This document shows positions 9,001 through 18,189 of a stretch of 64,000 nt of DNA, in pieces. The stretch's first letter is position 1. Every line of letters begins with the position of its first letter. The translations under genes were made by a program, and so were the position numbers. The notes beneath the pieces were generated by a model that was not told the DNA's origin, did no database searches, and saw only the letters and a list, made by a program, of their open reading frames with translations. This DNA comes from Saccharomycopsis crataegensis (lineage: Eukaryota; Ascomycota; Saccharomycetes; Ascoideales; Saccharomycopsidaceae): positions 2,790,001 through 2,854,000 of the forward strand of contig NW_027043829.1 of assembly GCF_037102585.1 (NCBI RefSeq). The letters are read 5' to 3'.

Positions 9001-10813
9001 GCATAGAAGCCCCAATAATTAAAGACCTAGTTTTGTCTTGAATTGTCCGATGCATTCTTTCAGCAACACCATTTTGATAACTATGGTGTGGCACAGTCAA
9101 CTCATGGGCAATACCTTTGCTTCTCATGAAATCATGCAACTTTCCTGTAACAAATTCACCACCATTATCAGTGCGGATAGTTCCCACGGTAAACTCTTTT
9201 CCCTGAGACTTGAACATTGTTTCGGTGTATGTAATAAACTCAATAATCCTGTCAGCACACTCTGACTTGTTTTTCAAACACTTGACCTCCACAAACTTGG
9301 AATACCCGTCGACAATAGTGAGAAAATATTTGCTCGAATCAATAGACCCATAATTGATTGGGCCACACACGTCCATATGCAACAATTGTAAAGGCTGTTG
9401 TGGTTTAGCACCCTTGCCGCTCTTTGGTCTTCTGGTAACCCCTTTACTTGTCAAGCAGCTTTCACATAACTGCACAGAATCTTCACTGTAAAGTTTACCT
9501 TTCACCAAATGAAACATCAGATTGAACTTGTTCATAATATTCATACTGGGATGGCCTAATCTCTGGTGCCACAACCCGCTCTTATCAACACTGTTAAATG
9601 CCACACCATCGACACTGGTGTGCAAAGCATAAAGATCACTCATAACTGGATCTTTAACAGCAACCACTTTCTTTTCAGGGTACATTTTCACCTTGTTTCC
9701 TTCAAATAATAATCTTGCACCATTCAGAGTAGCCTTGGAAACAGAAATCAAATTGGCCTTTGACCCTGGAACATAATAAGCATCCTTGATTTCGATACTG
9801 GTGTTATCACGTAACTTAAACACCGCAGACCCGATACCTTGAACCTCGAGAGAACTACCATCAATACCTGAGATCTCACCAGAAAAAGGACCAATGGTTT
9901 TAAACATCTTTCTGTCATTCAAAATATGTTGCGAGGCACCAGAGTCAAAGTACACTCTGGAGGCCCTACCATGCATTCCCATAAATGCATACCAAGATGG
10001 TGATGGATTCTTCAGATCACCACCCATTCTCTCCTTTCTAGGAGCCTTGCAATCCTTCTTGAAATGACCGGGTTTTCCACAATTGAAGCACTTGTACTGT
10101 TTCTTAAAAGCAAACACAGGTTCCAAACCCTCAACACTGGTGGAACCAACCGATTTATCTCCAATGATTTCTCTTGTCAAATCTTGGACAAGCCCAATAT
10201 CAACATTTCCAATAGTCCTGCCATTTCTAGACTCATACGCAGTCATGACTTCCCTGGAAAGATTTGCATTAAACCCGGCTTTCTGACCCAAGCTCAAAAA
10301 CAACGCACACAACACAGTGTTTCCGTCTAATTTGCCAACAGTATTCTTGAAGTGATTGAAGGCATCAATGAAATTCTCAACGTTTCCGTTGCTAGATTTC
10401 AACCACTTAGCGTCAATTAAATCTGAGATAATACCAACAGCATTTGTAACAGTCAATGTACCATAAGCATCCTTGAGAAACATAAACAAGTTTCTACCAG
10501 TACCATCAAATTCGGAAGCCTTAGTCAAAGCAGCGCCTGAGATGCTGTTGAAAATGGCTGTTGAAATAATCTCATCCATAGTAGCAATCAATTGGGCAAC
10601 TTCATTAGCAGTTTCCAGCCCGTCGGTTCCGGTTTCCCCATTGATCAAGTAAGCATGTAAACCAAGACCTTTCATCTTCATCTTAACACTGATCAAAGTA
10701 AACCAATCATAAAAGTTCCCGGAACCCTTCAACTTCTCATCAGCAGCGAACGAAGTGAGAGCATTTGAACTCATAACCTGTTGTAGTTTTGTAACTCTAG
10801 TTACAAAAGACAT
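6042..10813 (-). CDS. Gag-Pol region of Ty5-like element 1 (interrupted)
   Basis: From the 5' side the region encodes gag with one CCHC knuckle (CFNCGKPGHFKKDC), an aspartic protease (FDSGAS), an integrase with HH-CC and catalytic motifs (MDVCG, TDNGGEF, GVAERMHR), a reverse transcriptase (MDVKTAFLNG, YVDDLL) and an RNase H (CDADWAGD, STAEAEY). This gag-protease-integrase-RT-RNaseH order defines Ty1/copia. A 402-bp solo LTR is inserted between the integrase and RT parts. The sequence is otherwise open over most of its length. The element is a fossil. Confidence 0.88.
8269..8670 (+). mobile_element. Solo Ty5-like LTR inside element 1, TCACA duplication
   Basis: This 402-bp LTR is nearly identical to those of the elements at 11174 and 39947. 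It is flanked by TCACA at 8264-8268 and 8671-8675 and lies in the opposite orientation to its host element. It is the remnant of a full insertion reduced by LTR-LTR recombination. Confidence 0.93.
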
Positions 10814-11057
10814 TGATAACAATAATATTCAATAATATTTATTCCCTTGTTATACTTGTTTTACTTGTTTTACTTGTTTTACTTGTTAACTATCTAAATT
10901 ATATAAAGGACAAACTCAGACTATGGGGGGCATGGCCCATATTTATATTAATCTCAATGGGTTCTAGAAGGTTCCATAAGCTCTAGAAGGTTCCATAAGT
11001 TCTAGAAGGTTCCATGAACAATGACTAACCACATAACTTTGGATTGCCAACTCAACA
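10779..11057 (-). repeat. 5' LTR of Ty5-like element 1 (279 bp)
   Basis: The short form of the type-2 LTR has three heat-shock-element-like units at 10962-11018 followed, in element orientation, by TATA-like sequences. The adjoining primer-binding site (CTCATAACC on the plus strand) lies at about 10770-10778. Confidence 0.88.
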
Positions 11058-11173
11058 CTTTTTATGCATCTCGTGAGAATTGGATTGGAATAAATTTTGA
11101 GAAGACCAGAGAAGAAACTAAAGAAGAGAAGAATTTGGAATTCATGTTAATTGATACGTTGGCATTGTATGTC
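11058..11173 (+). other. Unrecognised DNA between two Ty5-like elements
   Basis: This unique sequence lies between the right edge of element 1 and the target duplication of element 2. One forward frame (from 11066) stays open to the insertion point, giving ASRENWIGINFEKTREE and onward. It remains open for about 9 more codons beyond the element, after 16343. It may be a scrap of a host gene or of an unrecognised repeat; no family was identified. Confidence 0.35.
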
Positions 11174-11217
11174 TGTTGAGTTGACAATCCAAAGTCATAT
11201 ATTGGGTTTTGTACAGA

Positions 11218-11273
11218 TGGCTCAACGGTTAACACGGGTATCAATGTGTTGAATAGATCCCGGGTTCGAGTCT
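11218..11273 (+). promoter_or_regulatory. tRNA-like segment with Pol III A-box and B-box
   Basis: TGGCTCAACGG (11218-11228) fits the A-box consensus and GGTTCGAGTCT (11263-11273) differs from the B-box consensus by one base; they are 34 bp apart. A T arm (CCGGG TTCGAGT CTCGG) and a 5-bp stem (AACAC/GTGTT) in the anticodon-arm position can be drawn. No convincing acceptor or D stem is seen, so it is tRNA-like rather than a tRNA gene. The same segment occurs in every 402-bp LTR of the window. Confidence 0.6.
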
Positions 11274-11370
11274 CGGATAAGACGGTTTATTTACCATGGC
11301 TGAGCAATATATAATCTGCATGTGATTATGACTCAGCCTAATAATTAGTCATTGTGCATATGATTAATCA

Positions 11371-11430
11371 TCTAGAATGTTCTAGATGGATGTATGATTA
11401 CAAATCATATATATTGGTCTTATTATAAAT
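11371..11430 (+). promoter_or_regulatory. LTR promoter: heat-shock-like palindrome and TATA box
   Basis: TCTAGAATGTTCTAGA is a 16-bp near-perfect palindrome with GAAnnTTC at its centre, and TATAAAT follows about 40 bp later. The distance and order match a yeast Pol II promoter with an upstream activator site. The same order is found in the second LTR type. Confidence 0.6.
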
Positions 11431-11540
11431 ATGGGGCCTCTCCCCATAGTTTGAGTTTATATTTTGTTATTTAAATAGTTAGTTAGTCAAGAAGAATAAG
11501 AATAATAACAAGGATAGTTTGATAGTATTTGTTATTGGTA

Positions 11541-14500
11541 ATGACTACTGTAACTAGGGTTACAAAACTTCAACAGGTTATGAGTTCAAATGCTCTTACT
11601 TCGTTTGCTGCTGATGAAAAGTTGAAAGGTTCATCAAACTTCTATGATTGGTTCACATTGATCAGTGTCAAGATGAAGATGAAAGGTCTTGGGTTATATG
11701 CTTATTTGATCAATGGAGAGACCGGAACTGACGGTCTGGAAGACTCAAACGAAGTTGCTCAATTGGTTGCTACTATGGATGAAATTATCTCTACGGTTGT
11801 CTTTAACAGTATCACTGGCGCTGCTTTGACTAAGGCCTCGGAATTCGATGGTACCGGCAGAAACTTGTTTATGTTTCTCAAGGAGGCCTATGGTACTTTG
11901 ACTGTTACCAATGCTGTGGGTATTATTTGTGATTTAATGGACAACAAATGGTTGAAAACTAAAGAAGGAAAAGTGGAACACTTTATTGATGCTTTTAATC
12001 ATTTCAAGAACACTGTTGGTAAATTGGACGGAAGCACTGTGCTTTGTGCATTGTTCTTGGGTTTGGGCCAGAAGGCTGGTTTCGGTAATAGCCTCTCTAG
12101 AGAAGTCATGACAGCCTACGAGTCCAGAAATGGCAGAACTATTGGTAATGTTGACCTCGGTCTTGTTCAGGATTTAACAAGAGAGATCATTGGAGATAAA
12201 AGTATTGCGTCTACTAGTATTGAGAGTCCGGAACCGGTTTTCGCCACCAAGAAGCAATACAAGTGCTTCAATTGTGGGAAGCCTGGACATTTCAGAAGAG
12301 ATTGCAAGGCTCCTAAGAGAGAGAAATTAATTGGCGATGGTAGGAATCCGTCACCATCGTGGTATGCATTTATGGGAATGCATGGTAACAACTCCAGGGT
12401 GTATTTTGATTCAGGTGCCTCGCAACATATCTTAAACAATAAGAGCTTGTTCAAGACGATCAGACCGTTTGGAGGAGAGATCTCCGGGATTGATGGCGGT
12501 GGTGTTGCTGTTGCAGGTATTGGGTCTGCGGAGTTCAAATTACGTGATAATACCAATATTGAAATCAAAGATGCTTATTATGTTCCAGACTCAAAAGCCA
12601 ACTTGATTTCAGTTTCCAAGGCTACTCTGAATGGTGCGAAATTATTGTTTGAAGGAAACAAAGTGAAAATGTATCCGGAAATGAAGGTTATTGGTACCAA
12701 GGATCCTCTGATGAATGGGCTTTACAGATTATCTACTGATGCTAATGGTGTTGCTTTTAACAGTATTGATAAGGGTGGTCTCTGGCACCAAAGACTCGGA
12801 CACCCAAGTGCTAATATTTTACAGAAAGCTAACAAAATGTTTAAGCTTGTTAAAGGGAAAATCTTGGGTGACAATGCTGTTATTCGATGCGACTGTTGCC
12901 TTGCTGCTAAAGGAACAGTCCAAAAACCAAAGTTGGGTCATGGTTCTAAACCTAAGAGACCATTGGAATTGTTGCATATGGATGTTTGTGGTCCTTTTAG
13001 CTATGGCTCGATTGATTCGAGTGCCTACTTTCTTACGATAGTAGATGGATATGCCAAGTATGTGGAAACTCGATGCTTAACTCAAAAGTCCGAGTGCACG
13101 GCTCAGATTATTGACTTCATAAACTACTCTGAGACAATGTTCAAGTCACAAGGAAAAGACTTTAGAGTTGGAACCATAAGAACTGATAATGGTGGAGAAT
13201 TCATCACAGGCCAATTGCACGCGTTCTTGCGACGAAAAGGAATTGCTCATGAGTTGACGGTGCCACACCATAGTTATCAGAATGGTGTTGCTGAAAGAAT
13301 GAATCGGACCATTCAAGATAAAACAAGATCTTTGATGATTGGGGCATCCATGCCTGCGCAATTTTGGCCAGAGGCAGTTCGTACTGCTGCTTATTTGACC
13401 AACAGAACACCATCCCGAGTGATTGGTTTTCAGACTCCGTATCGTCGTTGGTTTGGTTATAATCCAGGACTTGATCATCTTCGTTGTTTTGGTTGTATTG
13501 GATATGTTGTTGTTCCCCATAAATTGAGATATGGGAAACTTGGTGCTACTTCGAAAATGTGTGTTATGCTTGGGTATGATAGAAATCGGTGTGCTTATAG
13601 GATGTTTGATCCCGAAGCAAATAGAGTTGTTACGGCTGCCCAAGTGAACTTCGATGAGTCAAGATATTATTTTCAAGATGGAAAGAAGTCCTCCACTGCT
13701 GCACCAGAAGAAAGGATTGGAATTTCTGGCGGAGGAGGGGGAGGTATCATTGGTGGAATATCTGCTGCTCCAATTATTATGAATGATGATTTGGTTGATG
13801 TTGATGTTGGTAGTAGAAATGGCTCTGCATACCATGATGATGAAACTACGTCCCAAATCTCAGTTGATGATGCAAGCATGGTATCTGAAAGTGATGCACC
13901 TGATAAAGACATTGAAATGTCCATTGTGGAAACCAAGGAGTATGGGGACGGAGAATTGATTCCCTCAAAAGTTTATGATGATGCTTTTCAGTTGGTTACT
14001 GCTACGAAAAGAAAAAGATCATCAGGTTCTAGAGTCAAGGAAAGCAGGGGTATAATTAAGAGAAACCCATTTGGTATTTTGGCTGAAATAGAAGAACAGT
14101 CTGACACATTCAGCTCAGATTCAGAGAGGGAAAGTGTTACTGAGAAACCACAAAGAAAGAAGTTCAGGAATACAAGAAATTCAGAAGAGTTGACTTCGTT
14201 TGTTCCAAATGGCAGTAGCAATGATGACTTGGTGGTTTCGAAAATTGAGCCTCATATTGAAGAGCCAAGTGATTGTGATGAAGAATCAGAACTGAATGAT
14301 GATACCAAAAGCAAGTTGTTAGAATACAAACCTGTGAATTACGTTGCTACATGCTTCATGGCTGGTGAAGCTGACGCTATATCTGGAGGAACTGATGTTC
14401 CTGGAAACTACAAGGAAGCTATGAAGAGCGATGAAAGAGTGGAATGGAAGCGCGCTTGTGACGAAGAAATAGCTGCTCACAAGGAGAATTCCACTTATGA

Positions 14501-15929
14501 ATTGGTCGAGTTGCCGAAAGGAAGAAAGCCAATTACATGTCGTTGGGTCTTTGCAAAGAAAGATAACGGAGTCTTCAAGGGAAGACTTGTTGCTCGAGGA
14601 TTCACACAGGTGAAGGGTATTGACTACAATGAGACATTCTCACCTGTGGTGCGTTATGAATCTATCAGGTTGATGTTGAGTATCGCTGCCAAGAATGGAA
14701 TGGCAGTTCATCAGATGGATGTTAAGACTGCTTTTCTCAATGGGTTTCTTCAAGAAGAATTATACATGACACAGCCGGAAGGGTATGTGGTTAAGGGAAA
14801 AGAAACAATGGTTTTGAGATTGAAGAAAAGCTTATATGGATTGAAGCAAGCTCCCTTGGTGTGGAATGAGAGAATCCACAGTGTATTGTCGTCTCTTGGT
14901 TTTGTTAGAAACGGTGCTGAGTATTGTTTGTACTCAAGGAAATCGGAAAAATCATTTGTGATGGTTGCTCTCTATGTTGACGACTTATTGATAGCTGGTA
15001 CCTCAGATTTTGCTATTGGAAAAGTCAAATCTGAATTGATGAATGTTTTCAAGATGAAAGACTTGGGAGTTGTCAAGAAATTTTTAGGCATGAATATTTC
15101 TCAAGATGGCGGTGGTATCAACATGAGTTTGAAGGACTACATTGGTTCCATGTTGAAGGAATTTGGAATGGAGAATTGCAACCACGATAAGACGCCTACA
15201 ATTTCTGGCCAAGAACTTACGTTGGTGGATGCCAATGCTGAAACATGTGATGCTACAGCCTATAGATCTTTAGTTGGAAAATTGTTGTTTGCTGCCAATA
15301 CTGTTAGGAGCGATATTAGTTATATCGTCGGTGTTTTATCAAGATATCTCAAGGAGCCAAAGGAGGTCCATTACAAGGCAGCTAAAAGAGTGTTGAGATA
15401 TTTGAAAGGTACAAAAGAATTAGGTATAAGATATGAGGCTGGAGATAAAGGAGATGGTGAACTAGTTGGATATTGTGATGCTGACTGGGCTGGAGATAAG
15501 TCAGACAGAAAGTCTACTACTGGGTTTGTGTTCAAATATGCCAATGGTGCAATCACATGGAGATCTAAGAAGCAAGCTACTGTTGCTCTTTCTACGGCAG
15601 AGGCTGAATACATGTCACTAAGTGAAGGTGTGAAAGAGGCATTGTGGTTGAAACAGGTCTTTGAGGAGTTTGGCCTCAACACTGGTGCAGTGAAGATTTA
15701 TGATGATAACCAGGGGTGTATTGAAATGGCCAAACATCCAGCTTTCCATCACCGTACCAAACATATTGATATCAGGACTCATTTCATCAGGGATCACATT
15801 GGATCTGGGACAATTGATTTGCAATACCTTAATACTGGAATCATGGTTGCTGACATGTTCACTAAAGGTCTTGCTGCTCCTCAATTCATAGAGCTAAGAA
15901 AGCTTTGTGGTATGGTGACTTTGAATTGA
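11541..15929 (+). CDS. Gag-Pol polyprotein of Ty5-like element 2
   Basis: This is one open frame of about 1460 codons. The first ATG (11541) lies within the LTR, and a second in-frame ATG (11580) lies in the primer-binding site, so either may start translation. Visible domains are gag, a CCHC knuckle near residue 242 (CFNCGKPGHFRRDC), protease DSGAS near 289, integrase HH-CC near 415-451 with MDVCG, TDNGGEF and GVAERMNR near 478-583, RT with MDVKTAFLNG near 1059 and YVDDLL near 1145, and RNase H CDADWAGD near 1311. Length and order match Ty5 (about 1450 codons). The frame looks whole. Confidence 0.93.
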   Translation: MTTVTRVTKLQQVMSSNALTSFAADEKLKGSSNFYDWFTLISVKMKMKGLGLYAYLINGETGTDGLEDSNEVAQLVATMDEIISTVVFNSITGAALTKASEFDGTGRNLFMFLKEAYGTLTVTNAVGIICDLMDNKWLKTKEGKVEHFIDAFNHFKNTVGKLDGSTVLCALFLGLGQKAGFGNSLSREVMTAYESRNGRTIGNVDLGLVQDLTREIIGDKSIASTSIESPEPVFATKKQYKCFNCGKPGHFRRDCKAPKREKLIGDGRNPSPSWYAFMGMHGNNSRVYFDSGASQHILNNKSLFKTIRPFGGEISGIDGGGVAVAGIGSAEFKLRDNTNIEIKDAYYVPDSKANLISVSKATLNGAKLLFEGNKVKMYPEMKVIGTKDPLMNGLYRLSTDANGVAFNSIDKGGLWHQRLGHPSANILQKANKMFKLVKGKILGDNAVIRCDCCLAAKGTVQKPKLGHGSKPKRPLELLHMDVCGPFSYGSIDSSAYFLTIVDGYAKYVETRCLTQKSECTAQIIDFINYSETMFKSQGKDFRVGTIRTDNGGEFITGQLHAFLRRKGIAHELTVPHHSYQNGVAERMNRTIQDKTRSLMIGASMPAQFWPEAVRTAAYLTNRTPSRVIGFQTPYRRWFGYNPGLDHLRCFGCIGYVVVPHKLRYGKLGATSKMCVMLGYDRNRCAYRMFDPEANRVVTAAQVNFDESRYYFQDGKKSSTAAPEERIGISGGGGGGIIGGISAAPIIMNDDLVDVDVGSRNGSAYHDDETTSQISVDDASMVSESDAPDKDIEMSIVETKEYGDGELIPSKVYDDAFQLVTATKRKRSSGSRVKESRGIIKRNPFGILAEIEEQSDTFSSDSERESVTEKPQRKKFRNTRNSEELTSFVPNGSSNDDLVVSKIEPHIEEPSDCDEESELNDDTKSKLLEYKPVNYVATCFMAGEADAISGGTDVPGNYKEAMKSDERVEWKRACDEEIAAHKENSTYELVELPKGRKPITCRWVFAKKDNGVFKGRLVARGFTQVKGIDYNETFSPVVRYESIRLMLSIAAKNGMAVHQMDVKTAFLNGFLQEELYMTQPEGYVVKGKETMVLRLKKSLYGLKQAPLVWNERIHSVLSSLGFVRNGAEYCLYSRKSEKSFVMVALYVDDLLIAGTSDFAIGKVKSELMNVFKMKDLGVVKKFLGMNISQDGGGINMSLKDYIGSMLKEFGMENCNHDKTPTISGQELTLVDANAETCDATAYRSLVGKLLFAANTVRSDISYIVGVLSRYLKEPKEVHYKAAKRVLRYLKGTKELGIRYEAGDKGDGELVGYCDADWAGDKSDRKSTTGFVFKYANGAITWRSKKQATVALSTAEAEYMSLSEGVKEALWLKQVFEEFGLNTGAVKIYDDNQGCIEMAKHPAFHHRTKHIDIRTHFIRDHIGSGTIDLQYLNTGIMVADMFTKGLAAPQFIELRKLCGMVTLN
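11576..11584 (+). other. Primer-binding site for the initiator tRNA-Met anticodon arm
   Basis: GGTTATGAG directly follows the LTR and is the reverse complement of CUCAUAACC in the anticodon stem-loop of yeast initiator tRNA-Met. Priming by an internally cleaved (half) tRNA is established for copia and Ty5. The identical site is present at 40349-40357. Confidence 0.85.
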
Positions 15930-15936
15930 GAGAGGG

Positions 15937-16338
15937 TGTTGAGTTGACAATCCAAAGTCATATATTGGGTTTTGTACAGATGGCTCAACGGTTAACACGG
16001 GTATCAATGTGTTGAATAGATCCCGGGTTCGAGTCTCGGATAAGACGGTTTATTTACCATGGCTGAGCAATATATAATCTGCATGTGATTATGACTCAGC
16101 CTAATAATTAGTCATTGTGCATATGATTAATCATCTAGAATGTTCTAGATGGATGTATGATTACAAATCATATATATTGGTCTTATTATAAATATGGGGC
16201 CTCTCCCCATAGTTTGAGTTTATATTTTGTTATTTAAATAGTTAGTTAGTCAAGAAGAATAAGAATAATAACAAGGATAGTTTGATAGTATTTGTTATTG
16301 GTAATGACTACTGTAACTAGGGTTACAAAACTTCAACA
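15937..16338 (+). repeat. 3' LTR of Ty5-like element 2 (402 bp)
   Basis: It appears identical to the 5' LTR, is preceded by the polypurine tract GAGAGAGGG and is followed by the ATGTC duplication. Confidence 0.93.
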
Positions 16339-16848
16339 ATGTCCAGGTTAGAAGTTTTGAAAGAAGTTAGTGATTAATTGATAAAGCTACCCATTGAATT
16401 AATGTGAGAATTGGGAAGCTGACCGAGCTTACCGAGCCGACAGTTATTAGGTTATAAAGATCTTGGATTTTAAAGATTTTGGAACTTGTCTAAGCAGGGT
16501 TGGAAGTACTGAAGTTAACGATGATGAGAAGAATTAGCATGATTTGTGATTCCTTATCCTTTTACTTCGTCCTCATCTCAGTTGGTTCCGGAATAGTATA
16601 ACTTCGGACAATTTGGTCCTTAGCAGTTTTAGTCAAGGCCGCTGTTGGTTTCTTTCGACCAAATGTGCACTGTTGTTGTTGTCTAATCACAAGCTTGGAA
16701 GACCTTGAAGAATTCTTATGAGTACTGGTACCATTGGAGAGAAACATGTTATGAAATTATGATAAAAGATAAATGAGCAGCTAATGGTTGAATCAAGTTC
16801 AACATTTGGGATTAGTGAAAGCTCGGAATGTTGGTTTGAATTAAAAAG
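16339..16848. other. About 510 bp of unrecognised DNA
   Basis: No tRNA, LTR end or LINE tail is seen here. Short open frames exist, such as a 61-codon minus-strand frame at 16562-16747, but none has a recognisable motif. The stretch contains the far side of the small open frame noted at 11058-11173. It may be ancient repeat or intergenic host DNA. Confidence 0.35.
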
Positions 16849-17055
16849 GAAAACATATCGAAGACCCAAATGACTGTTGATCTCGAAAAGGACTACGCCC
16901 TTGTCATGTACCCAGGGAAGGCAGACCCAGTGCCTGTCCCCGAAACTTGGATCCGTTTAATTCCTCATGAGAAACGGATTACACTCCTCGACGAACTTGA
17001 TGACTTTATGGCTAGTAATAATGATCGAGACGACTCATTCTCCGAGGGGGGATAA
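16849..17055 (+). pseudogene. C-terminal scrap of a Ty3-like pol
   Basis: The sequence matches the last ~65 codons of pol of the whole element at 31143 (VDLEKDYALVMYPGKADPVP and onward to the end). It is immediately followed by an LTR, as in an intact 3' end. Nothing of the upstream pol or gag remains, so it is a fossil end of an older element. Confidence 0.88.
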
Positions 17056-17300
17056 TGTTATATTATGGGATCATGGTTAGGTTGTGTCCTGGTTACCATC
17101 GGTATGGTACCATACGGAACCCATGATCGCCATTACCTCATCGAGGTATTACCTTATCAAGGTATCACCTTATGTTCCACCCCTTATCTTTTAGTCCTTT
17201 ATTTAGTTTAGGAAGGACAAGTCTCTTTGGATATAAAATACTGCCTGTAATCTCCACTTGATTCCAGAATCTAGTGTGCCCTTGCACACTGATTGTAACA
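17056..17300 (+). repeat. LTR of the older Ty3-like subfamily (245 bp)
   Basis: It begins TGTTATATTATGGG and ends GATTGTAACA. The first half resembles the 329-bp LTRs, but the second half (TTGGATATAAAATACTGCCT to the end) differs and instead matches the LTR pieces at 3998 and 4343. It follows the pol scrap directly. Confidence 0.85.
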
Positions 17301-17305
17301 AAAAC

Positions 17306-17632
17306 TGTTACAATCTGCTTCTTGTCGATGATTGTTCTCGACCAAGAAGATTCAAATTAGGTGATCACAAAGATGATCCTTTTTAAACTAAATAAAGGTG
17401 AAAATGAGAGGAATGTTGAATCCTTAAATAAATAAAATGATTGAAACTAATAATGGGGTGTTGGACCCGTTCTGGGAATAAAAGGCTAAACATAAGGCGA
17501 TACGACAAGGATAAGAGATAAGCGGTGGGACATAAAGTGATACCTCGATGAGGTAATGCAGATCATGGTTTCGTATGGTACCATACCGTTGGTAACCAGG
17601 ACTCAACCCAACCATGATCCAATAATATAACA
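17306..17632 (-). mobile_element. Solo Ty3-like LTR, AAAAC duplication
   Basis: The 327-bp LTR belongs to the same family as 31143-31471 and is flanked by AAAAC at 17301-17305 and 17633-17637. It lies exactly at the end of the older LTR, with only the duplicated 5 bp between them. No tRNA gene remains nearby. Confidence 0.92.
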
Positions 17633-17639
17633 AAAACCG

Positions 17640-17798
17640 TGTTATATTACGATGCGACTATACTAGATGTAGTTAGTCACGGGTTAGGATTGATTTAGTA
17701 ATACTCTCTGAAGAACCAGAGATCATATATATTGAAAACTTTTCATAATCGACGACTATAATTATATACTAATGGTTATGAGCTTATGGTTATGAGCA
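17640..17798 (+). mobile_element. LTR family X, partial
   Basis: It begins TGTTATATTACGATGCGACT and its first ~50 bp match, inverted, the sequence at 1757-1806. It runs to a CA just before a LINE A poly(T) tail, so the end may be the true LTR end or a truncation. No internal region is present. Confidence 0.55.
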
Positions 17799-17941
17799 TT
17801 TTTTTTTTTTTAAAGACAAAATTCAATATATTAATTAATTATATAACTATATATCTCATAAACTACTTAATGTAGTTTGAAAATTAAAGTGTTAAGGGAA
17901 AACCATTAATGGTGAAAAACCCTATTATTGTGAAAAAAATA
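17799..17941 (-). mobile_element. LINE A 3' UTR stub
   Basis: A poly(T) run and about 130 bp of LINE A 3' UTR, including the ACCATTAATGGT palindrome, end at TATTGTGAAAAAA. It abuts the tail of the next, full-length LINE A, so two insertions are stacked tail to head. Confidence 0.9.
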
Positions 17942-18189
17942 ACTTTTTTTTTTTTTAAAGACAAAATTCAATATATTAATTAATTATATAACTATATATC
18001 TCATAAACTACTTAATGTAGTTTGAAAATTAAAGTGTTAAGGGAAAACCATTAATGGTGAAAAACCCTATTATTGAGAAAAAATGTTTTTATGCGTTTTT
18101 AAGGTTTTTAATTGTTGTTTTTTTTTTGATTTTATTTTTTTTTTTGATTTTATTTTCTTGTTTTTCCCCACCTATTTTTTCTTCTCCGC

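Larger units (their letters stand above)
5455..11057 (-). mobile_element. Ty5-like (copia) element 1 with unequal LTRs and an inner solo LTR
   Basis: The element runs from the 3' LTR (5455-6034) to the 5' LTR (10779-11057). Its gag-pol region belongs to the same family as the elements at 11174 and 39947, but the LTR is of a second type. The primer site after the 5' LTR again reads GGTTATGAG, matching the anticodon arm of initiator tRNA-Met. The inner region carries a younger solo LTR with its own duplication. The flanks (CAACC on the left, CTTTT on the right) do not match as a target duplication. Apart from the insertion the coding region looks largely whole. Confidence 0.88.
11174..11575 (+). 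repeat. 5' LTR of Ty5-like element 2 (402 bp)
   Basis: The ends are TGTTGA and TCAACA. Inside lie, in order, a tRNA-like A-box/B-box segment (11218-11273), a heat-shock-element-like palindrome (11371-11386), a TATA box (11424-11430) and a GGGGCC...CCCC hairpin. The reading frame of gag-pol is already open near the end of the LTR. Confidence 0.93.
11174..16338 (+). mobile_element. Ty5-like (copia) element 2, looks whole, ATGTC duplication
   Basis: The 5165-bp element has 402-bp LTRs at both ends that appear identical. ATGTC is duplicated at 11169-11173 and 16339-16343. It has a primer-binding site, one long gag-pol frame and a polypurine tract (GAGAGAGGG) before the 3' LTR. Identical LTRs point to a recent insertion. 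The single-ORF layout and anticodon-arm primer site are as in Ty5 and copia. Confidence 0.95.

Noticed and set aside
11218-11285. A tRNA gene in the Ty5-like LTR
   Set aside because: A-box, B-box, T arm and one other stem are present, but no acceptor or D stem can be drawn, so it is reported only as a tRNA-like promoter segment.
11541-15929. Use of CTG codons to decide whether the host reads CTG as Ser
   Set aside because: CTG is rare in these frames, and the few positions seen (for example GGT CTG GAA and ACT CTG AAT) are not at residues conserved enough to decide.
16562-16747. 61-codon minus-strand frame with ATG
   Set aside because: It has no motif and no second copy, and its length is expected by chance in a 510-bp gap.
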